The notes beneath the pieces were generated by a model that was given only the letters and a program-made list of their open reading frames with translations, was not told the DNA's origin and did not search any database. Below, piece by piece: positions 59,455 through 64,000 of a stretch of 64,000 nt of DNA; position 1 is the stretch's first letter, and each line of letters opens with the position of its first letter. The translations under genes and the position numbers were made by a program. Source of the DNA: Lumbricus rubellus (lineage: Eukaryota > Annelida > Clitellata > Crassiclitellata > Lumbricidae); assembly GCA_945859605.1 (NCBI GenBank), contig OX243812.1, positions 46,513,657-46,577,656 of the forward strand. Reading direction: 5' to 3'.

Positions 59455-59552
59455 GTTTTTGTTGTTGTTGTTGTTGTTGTCGTCGTCGTTGTTGTTATTT
59501 ATCGGCAGCTGCTGCTGCTGCTGCTGCTGATGCTGCTACTGATGATGATGTA
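59455..59552. repeat. TTG / CTG triplet run
   Basis: (GTT)n at 59455-59495, then (CTG)n at about 59510-59530, then GATGAT. Confidence 0.9.
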
Positions 59553-59715
59553 CGAATCGACCTCATCTATACATTACGATTCTCATAATAATTATGAGCC
59601 TCGTATACATACTTGCCGACAACCTGCACCAACTCAGATGTGCATATTATAGAAGTTTGTTTGTATTGTTAGCGGCTTTTAACCTATGCATGTATAATTG
59701 TATATGCACCCCCCT

Positions 59716-59842
59716 AGCCGACTCAGCTATGATGAGTACACTGACCTACCCTGTCAGTGGATAATGAGACGGTAAGGGAGAGGATTGGCCACCACCCTCA
59801 TATGCCGAGGCCTTGAAAATGAAGTCACTAACACTTCATTCC
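59716..59842 (+). mobile_element. SINE family B body fragment
   Basis: GATGAGTACACTGACC, AATGAGACGGTAAGGGAGAG, CCTCATATGCCGAGG and GTCACTAACACTTCATTCCC align with 37925-38045. The tRNA-like head is absent or too diverged to see. Confidence 0.65.
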
Positions 59843-60046
59843 CATTGGCAAACCTCCGGGCTAGCTAGAAGGGTTCTCATTATTTATTTTATTTTGCCTA
59901 TGCATGTATGTATAATTGTATATGCATACCTAATACCTAAGTATGTATGCATGTATGACTATGTTTGGATTTATGCACTCACGCATGCATGTATGTATGC
60001 TTGCTTGTATTATGTATGTAAGCCTAATAATTATGTATACATATCC

Positions 60047-60256
60047 AGATCATTTGCCTGCATTGGTCCCTCCCTATGGAATGGACTTCCCCCATCAGTT
60101 CGCTCTGCCATCCTCTCTGGTAGTGTATCCTCATCTTTCTCTCGTCTAAAAACTTGCCTTTTTTCTTGGAGTTGAACGCACTGGGAGCGCTTCTGAAAGG
60201 CTCTTGCTGCAAGAAGCGCTTTATAAATGGTCAGATAAGATAAGATAAGATAAGAC
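60047..60256 (+). mobile_element. 5'-truncated LINE 3' end with AAGAT-type tail
   Basis: The plus strand encodes FACIGPSLWNGLPPSVRSAI and FSRLKTCLFSWS, the last ORF2 block of a CR1/L2-like LINE. Then GGGAGCGCTTCTGAAAGGCT and AGAAGCGCTTTATAAATGG lead to a terminal (AGATA)n at about 60232-60254. The tail repeat differs from the GAATG family, so this is a related but distinct lineage. Confidence 0.8.
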
Positions 60257-60640
60257 ATGTATACATATGCATGTAGCCTATGTATTTACGAAGAGTACGC
60301 ATGTATGTATGTATGCTTGCTTGAATTTTGTATGTAACTTGCATGCATGAATTTGTGCGCGTGCACGCATGCGTTTAGGCATATTTACATTTACATGTAT
60401 GTGCGCGTATGATCAGCCGACTGAATGCCATGTATGTATGTCATTGCATATGATTGTTATAATGCAGGTAGAATGTTTGAGTTGATCTCTCATGCAATAT
60501 AATCTGTGCCATGGCCTATAATTACATGTATATATAACAGGCAGACTACAGGACTGTCAGGTTTCTTGCTAAAACAGTTACCCCAAATCGAATCTGCTCT
60601 ATATATCGTCTGCTGGAGCTTGTATAGAGTCTACATGCAT
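60257..60640. other. anonymous DNA
   Basis: No supported feature. Confidence 0.4.
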
Positions 60641-60822
60641 GCTTGTATCTCCTCAGCTGCTCATACCCAACCAGCTGTCATATCTCCTTAGCTGCTTATA
60701 CATATGTTTCCCCCATCAACTGCTATATCTCTTTAGCTGCTTATGTTCCCCCATGGATAAACTGATATATCTCCTCAGCTGCTTATGTTTCTTCATCAAC
60801 TGCTATATCTACTCGTCTTATC
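60641..60822. repeat. degenerate ~40-bp minisatellite
   Basis: Four or five copies of a unit containing TATATCTCCTCAGCTGCTTA and TGTTCCCCCATCAACTGC, spaced about 36-45 bp. Confidence 0.75.
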
Positions 60823-61239
60823 AAAGGAATTGCTGCATCGATATGAACGGGGAATGCAGCAGCTAATCATAAATGTCATAATATTATAGACAGTTGATCT
60901 AAGGGGTTTATACGCCTATTAGACTATTAGTATAACCAGCTGAAGCATAACGTTCGATATAATATACACTAACAATGCAGTGCATGGGTCTGAACGTCGA
61001 TTAATTAGTCTTTTGTAGTTCTGCAGATGACTTCAACCTGCATTGTTTTGAAGTGCAGATCATCCTCCCTTTCCTTCTCCTCCAACGTCCTCCCTGTAAA
61101 CAGCAGCATTTCCAATTTAGGGTCTCCTCCATCATCTGGTATTGTGTTCTGTCTCGACAGTACGCTTGTCTATCTTCGGGAGTTCTTTTGCTCTGCTGGT
61201 CACCGCTCTCTGCGCTTGAACGCACATGATGCACAGCCT

Positions 61240-61450
61240 TCACACAGCATAATTATGGCTTTCTTGGTTGCGCATGTTCTGCTCTGTTCTGGAAAAGTTT
61301 CCCCTTTGACCTGCGTTCCTTTCCACGGGACTTGTCTTAGTTGTCTAACTCTTTTTCATAAAATATTTTCCTCTATGACCGTGGCTGGGTTGGGAGCGCT
61401 CCTGAATAGTTATCTTGAAAGGACGCTACTCATAAAGTTGATAGATGACA
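61240..61450 (+). pseudogene. LINE ORF2 C-terminal relic with tail
   Basis: One plus frame reads ALFWKSFPFDLRSFPRDLS, stop, LSNSFS, stop, NIFLYDRGWVGSAPE, stop. It aligns block by block with the end of the 20423 copy (WNGLPLALRSLPRNN...YLFRRGWAGSASE). The tail follows with CTTGAAAGGACGCTACTCAT. In-frame stops show decay. A GGAT-type run at 61480-61523 may be the terminal repeat. Confidence 0.75.
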
Positions 61451-61479
61451 GATTTATTTAATGGATGGTTTGATCACTT

Positions 61480-61525
61480 TGATGGATGGATGAATGGATG
61501 GATGGATGGTTGGATGGATGGATCT
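61480..61525. repeat. GGAT microsatellite
   Basis: (GGAT)n with GGTT and GAAT changes, about 45 bp, just after the LINE relic. Confidence 0.85.
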
Positions 61526-62995
61526 ATCGACATGTTAGTCTTCGAAATCGAACAAATTAAGCTGCTATAAAATTGTAGGCTATACATGTTAAGCTGATCT
61601 TGCCAGCGGCATATTTACTTTAAATGTAATGCGGCTTGAACTGTAGGCTACTATGGCGAACGATAAGAACTGCTCAAATACGATACATGTATACTTTTGT
61701 TATGATTGCCATAAGATGTTGTCAAACTCTTTATATATCCATCCATGCTTCGAAGTGACGTCTGTTAACAGGAAGCATGCTAAGATCCATGGTCACAACT
61801 CACAATGCTCGAATGCCTGCATGGCGATAGCCTATATAGACATTATTATGCTGAGTTTTATTAGGTTTATTAAGCATTGCGTCTCAACGTAGTGCATAAT
61901 AAACGGGCGTGGTCGAACAAACAGAATGGTCTATTCTTATCAGAACTAAGCGTATGACCTACATTCATCTCAAGAAAAGGCTACAAGCACAAATCATCGA
62001 TGACTTATAGGCTTACGATGCAACACATAACATTTATGTAGAATGTAAAATTTAAGTTACATTGTGTAAAAAGTATTCTGTTCTCAAAATTTTACAATAG
62101 CCTACTCTGCATGTTCCGAACTGTTTCGCCATGATGACGTAGTCGAATCATGTTGACAAGACGCCACTAAGTAAATGTCTGCTGTGGATGGCCGAAAGGC
62201 ACAGAGGGTGTACTTTAACCTATCACGCTTCAACCAACCTCGGTCTCCCCTACTTGAAACATAAGTTGTCTGGCTGTGAAATCACAATGCATAAGCAATG
62301 ACTTTTGTAGGGCTTTTAACGATGAAAAGAACACAATGACATCTTGACTTCTTAGCCAACAAGTCTGTATTCAATTGTCTTTGATGACCATCTGCTAATG
62401 CCATTGTCATTTTGAAGCTTCAAACATCAAGTTGTCCATGTGCACGCAGGCCTACTTCTGTATCTTTAGCACAGCTGCACAGGAAATGGACAAGAACACT
62501 TTGAAACTAACACTGGATTTGGCTGCTATAATACTTCCTAGTTCACTCTGCAAGGAAGTATCCTACCTACAGGGATTCCCCAGTTTGGTTCTTTGATTCT
62601 TTCAATTTCGTAGGTCATGCGAGAATTGAATAATTGACTGAAGAACGAACGAATACAGAGCTGCATAAAGGCACCGATAGAAATACGCAAGTAGACCTAT
62701 CACACCCCCCCACTCCCGCCTGCGTATATTCGGGAGAAAACCATGTCTCTGTGAAACGAGGCGTAGACTAAAATATTAAGTGTGGTTTAATCGGTTTATA
62801 CTTTTTATTGTACGTATGGTGCTGGCCTAAGCTGAGAATGCGTGAGCAGCACTGCGCAATGTAAAACGACTTTCAAATGATAGTGACTCATTGTTTTCTG
62901 TATAATCTATCGGTTACTATGTGCACGCAAGGTTCTTTGAAGATGTGCACGTGTTCTCAGGGCTGCAGAAGCTCTCGAACTGCTTATAAAAGCAC
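61526..62995. other. anonymous DNA
   Basis: No supported gene. The frame at 61653-61892 has several Cys and His residues (CYDCHK, CSNAC) without a zinc-finger spacing I recognise. Confidence 0.4.
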
Positions 62996-63170
62996 ATATA
63001 ATTATTATATACTATATAATATATACTATATATAATTATATATATATATATACTGTATACACTATATACATGTATACTATTATACTGTATACACTATATA
63101 TACTATATATACTATATATACTATATATAATATATATACTATATTTATTATATATATAATTTTACATATA
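62996..63170. repeat. TATATACTATA AT-rich array
   Basis: ACTATATA units of 9-10 bp at about 63090-63140 within a broader TA tract. Confidence 0.85.
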
Positions 63171-64000
63171 CTATAGGTGGCAATTGCTATTCACTGATCA
63201 ACATATCTCGAGTGTCACTCTCTCGTGCTGCACACATTATAATGGGGTCATTGGCCGACGACGGCGGCGACGATAGCACCGTGTCTAGGACAGTCACGAC
63301 ATCTCTCAGTTCCATTCAGATGGCTTTGTCGTTTTATGGGTTAATAGAGCAGCGGCTATTATTATGAGCAACGACGACCATGACAATGACGATGATAACG
63401 ACGACTACGACGACGACCATGGCGATGTGAGGAACAGAGGTCGTGTTCCATTGTTGTGCACTGTTATCAAAATGTCGTACTAATTCTTCAGTTGATCTCT
63501 CCAAAAATCAAACAGTCGTTGAAATATGTCAGATTGTCTTTCCCTAAAGTGTTAGTGTATGAAAAATCTTTGTCTGTCTCTAATTCTTCATTAGCTTGTT
63601 GTTGTTGTCCTTCTCTATTTTTCTTTCGTCCGTAATCTTTGTCTTGCTTTTACTCTTTTATTCTCTGTTATTCTTTGTCTCGCTTTTATTCTTTCAGAAT
63701 AATAGGCTATGAACGAACGAGTGCTTGTAAATCACTTAGCATGGGTGAAGGACATTTCGGCACATGTACATTGTACAACCAGGCGCCCCAACAACTATAG
63801 ACAATCGAGTAATGACATCATAATGGCATGATAATAGATCTATACACAAGAGGCTGTGCAACTAGGACAATCGCTGTGCGGCTGTGTAGGCTACAGCAGA
63901 ATGACACATTTGCCTTTACAGCAGAAAAGGTCATGCGCATGGGCGGAGTTGGTTTTAGTTTATGGAAGGGGTGGCTAAAGTATACATTATCTTCCACGGG
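63171..64000. other. anonymous DNA with GAC-rich patches
   Basis: GACGAC/GATGAC triplet-rich patches at about 63255-63275 and 63366-63425, and a TTCTTTGTCT-type degenerate repeat at about 63595-63700. No supported gene. Confidence 0.45.

Noticed and set aside
61653..61892. Small zinc-binding protein
   Set aside because: Cys and His residues are present but not in a known zinc-finger spacing; no supporting context.

Overview
This window looks like gene-poor, repeat-rich nuclear DNA from a metazoan, most likely a marine invertebrate. The reasons are the many long microsatellites, CR1/L2-like LINE fragments with tails of the GCGCTATATAAA type, tRNA-derived SINEs, Tc1, hAT and Helitron-like elements, and no bacterial-style dense coding. 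The palindromic word AGGCCT, usually flanked by TA, recurs throughout. The clade is not resolved from sequence alone; an echinoderm, hemichordate or lophotrochozoan would all fit. I found no complete host gene, no rRNA and no functional tRNA gene. Most open frames over 60 codons run through simple repeats or transposon relics.

Layout. 1-9.5 kb: mostly anonymous DNA with a possible signal-peptide exon on the minus strand at the left edge, CA, GAA, GGA and TATG arrays, and a 150-bp hAT-type MITE with a perfect 8-bp target duplication at 9488-9637. 10-20 kb: decayed GATG repeats, LINE tails and reverse-transcriptase relics. 20.4-27.6 kb: the densest transposon block. It holds a LINE 3' end, a 569-bp GGAA array, a Tc1-like transposon broken by a LINE of the same family, a second Tc1 fragment fused to it, an element with perfect 26-bp inverted ends, a cluster of three triplet arrays, and a second LINE with a 3' UTR. 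28-36 kb: a CpG- and GC-rich stretch that could be a promoter, triplet arrays, a 32-copy 23-bp satellite, a non-autonomous Helitron with two opposed 5' ends, and a 560-bp element with 37-bp inverted ends. 37-41 kb: two SINE families and a 17-bp satellite with higher-order structure. 42-52 kb: GT, TTG, CCAT, GAGT and TA arrays, a 33-bp repeat, and one candidate exon with a strong splice donor near 46.6 kb. 53-56 kb: three inverted-repeat elements (814, 431 and 211 bp). 56-64 kb: CA, TATG and GAT arrays, two more LINE 3' ends, a SINE fragment and AT-rich DNA.

How the parts relate. The LINE family at 20423, 23603 and 61240 ends in a tail that is also the 3' end of a tRNA-derived SINE family (37293, 40474). 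This is the arrangement expected when a SINE borrows a LINE's transposition machinery. The elements with inverted repeats but no transposase are presumably moved in trans. Nothing here supports an operon, a CRISPR array or a novel multi-gene system. The interest lies in mobile-element architecture and satellites.
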